Assembly: GCF_020379485.1 (NCBI RefSeq)
Contig: NC_063450.1
Coordinates: forward strand, 47,458,681-47,522,680
Length of the DNA: 64,000 nt
From: Brassica napus
Taxonomy: Eukaryota; Streptophyta; Magnoliopsida; Brassicales; Brassicaceae
Direction: 5' to 3'
The position numbers were made by a program, and so were the translations under genes. Positions within the stretch are counted from its first letter, which is position 1; each line of letters starts with the position of its first letter. The notes under the pieces are model-generated. The model had not been told where the DNA came from and did no database searches. It saw nothing but the letters and a program-made list of their open reading frames with translations. Of the stretch, positions 63,424 through 64,000 are shown piece by piece.

Positions 63424-64000
63424 ACGTTTTTTTATAAACGAATCGATCGATGCGTTTGTTTAGAAAAACGCATCGATCGATCAGCAGATGGACGAAAGCC
63501 GTAAGAATGTGATCGATCGATTGGATTGAATAATCGATCGATGGAACAAAATCTGAAGCCTTCCTCGGAATATCCTCGGAAAATCTTGTATGTTTTTTTA
63601 TAAACGCATCGATCGATGCGTTTGTTTAGAAAAACGCATCGATCGATCAGCAGATGGACGAAAGCCGTAAGAATGTGATCGATCGATTGGATTGAATAAT
63701 CGATCGATGGAACAAAATCAGAAGCGTTCCTCGGAATATCATCGGAAAATCTTGTATGTTTTTTTATAAACGCATCGATCGATGCGTTTGTTTAGAAAAA
63801 CGCATCGATCGATCAGCAGATGGACGAAAGCCGTAAGAATGTGATCGATCGATTGGATTGAATAATCGATCGATGGAACAAAATCTGAAGCCTTCCTCGG
63901 AATATCCTCGGAAAATCTTGTATGTTTTGTTATAAACGCATCGATCGATGCGTTTGTTTAGAAAAACGCATCGATCGATCACCAGATGGACGAAAGCCGT
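63424..64000. repeat. 166-bp tandem repeat array within CACTA
   Basis: GACGAAAGCCGTAAGAATGT starts at 63491 and 63657, and the same unit recurs at 63823 and 63989, an exact spacing of 166. About 3.5 near-identical units are visible and the array continues past the edge. Each later unit has the perfect palindrome ACGCATCGATCGATGCGT and, 12 bp on, a second ACGCATCGATCGAT arm, plus two more ATCGATCGAT sites and one TCCTCGGAATAT subterminal unit. Confidence 0.92.

Larger units (their letters stand above)
59781..64000. mobile_element. CACTA (En/Spm) transposon, right end beyond window
   Basis: Begins with the terminal repeat CACTACAAGAAAACAGC directly at the eIF4E exon; the adjacent ATA (59778-59780) is the expected 3-bp target site. 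It contains dense subterminal repeats (59810-60240), a Transposase_24-type gene on the minus strand (60472-62681), a second block of the same repeats (62820-63000 and 63300-63410) and a 166-bp tandem array running off the window. A TNPD-like transposase gene and the other terminus are expected further right. Confidence 0.88.

Overview
The window is plant nuclear DNA, almost certainly from a Brassica (or close Brassiceae) chromosome. Three intron-containing minus-strand genes read as close relatives of consecutive Arabidopsis thaliana genes: inositol polyphosphate 5-phosphatase 2 (4699-8017, At4g18010-like), the GARP/pseudo-response regulator APRR2 (39902-42821, At4g18020-like) and the 3' part of cap-binding factor eIF4E1 (59190-59780, At4g18040-like). 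The locus numbers are from memory. The intervening At4g18030-type gene (a methyltransferase, from memory) is not seen. A fourth gene, a brassinosteroid-signalling-kinase (BSK) type receptor-like cytoplasmic kinase, runs off the left edge (37-1752). Exon models below were built by hand from GT/AG sites, unbroken phase and family similarity.

The rest, roughly 85% of the window, is AT-rich intergenic DNA built from layered transposons. DNA elements: Helitrons with a GC hairpin and CTAG 3' end (2684-4449, 10533-11555, 25339-27612, 37228-38863, 49975-51010, plus single ends); a 1.9-kb Mutator-like element with 9-bp target duplication (22432-24363); several MITEs, three of them nested or abutting at 12325-12910; a 210-bp hAT MITE with a perfect 8-bp duplication (57701-57910); and a CACTA (En/Spm) element that starts at 59781 and continues past the right edge. 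Retroelements: a 6.5-kb LTR element on the minus strand with 320/340-bp LTRs and TTGGT target duplication (28544-35015) but no visible gag-pol; a 5'-truncated LINE with a 769-codon RT-RNase H frame (52075-54669); three SINEs; and four 0.8-1.4-kb poly(A) retroposons, all on the minus strand, with 12-18-bp target duplications.

The most consequential arrangement is at the right edge. The CACTA element sits inside a coding exon of eIF4E1, separating the last 104 codons from the rest of the gene. The element carries an apparently intact six-exon Transposase_24-type gene, dense palindromic subterminal repeats, and a 166-bp tandem array that contains self-complementary GATCGATC palindromes. Its terminus supplies a good 3' splice-site sequence just ahead of the eIF4E reading frame.

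No prokaryotic systems, CRISPR arrays or rRNA genes were seen. No free-standing tRNA gene was noticed, but no systematic tRNA search was possible.
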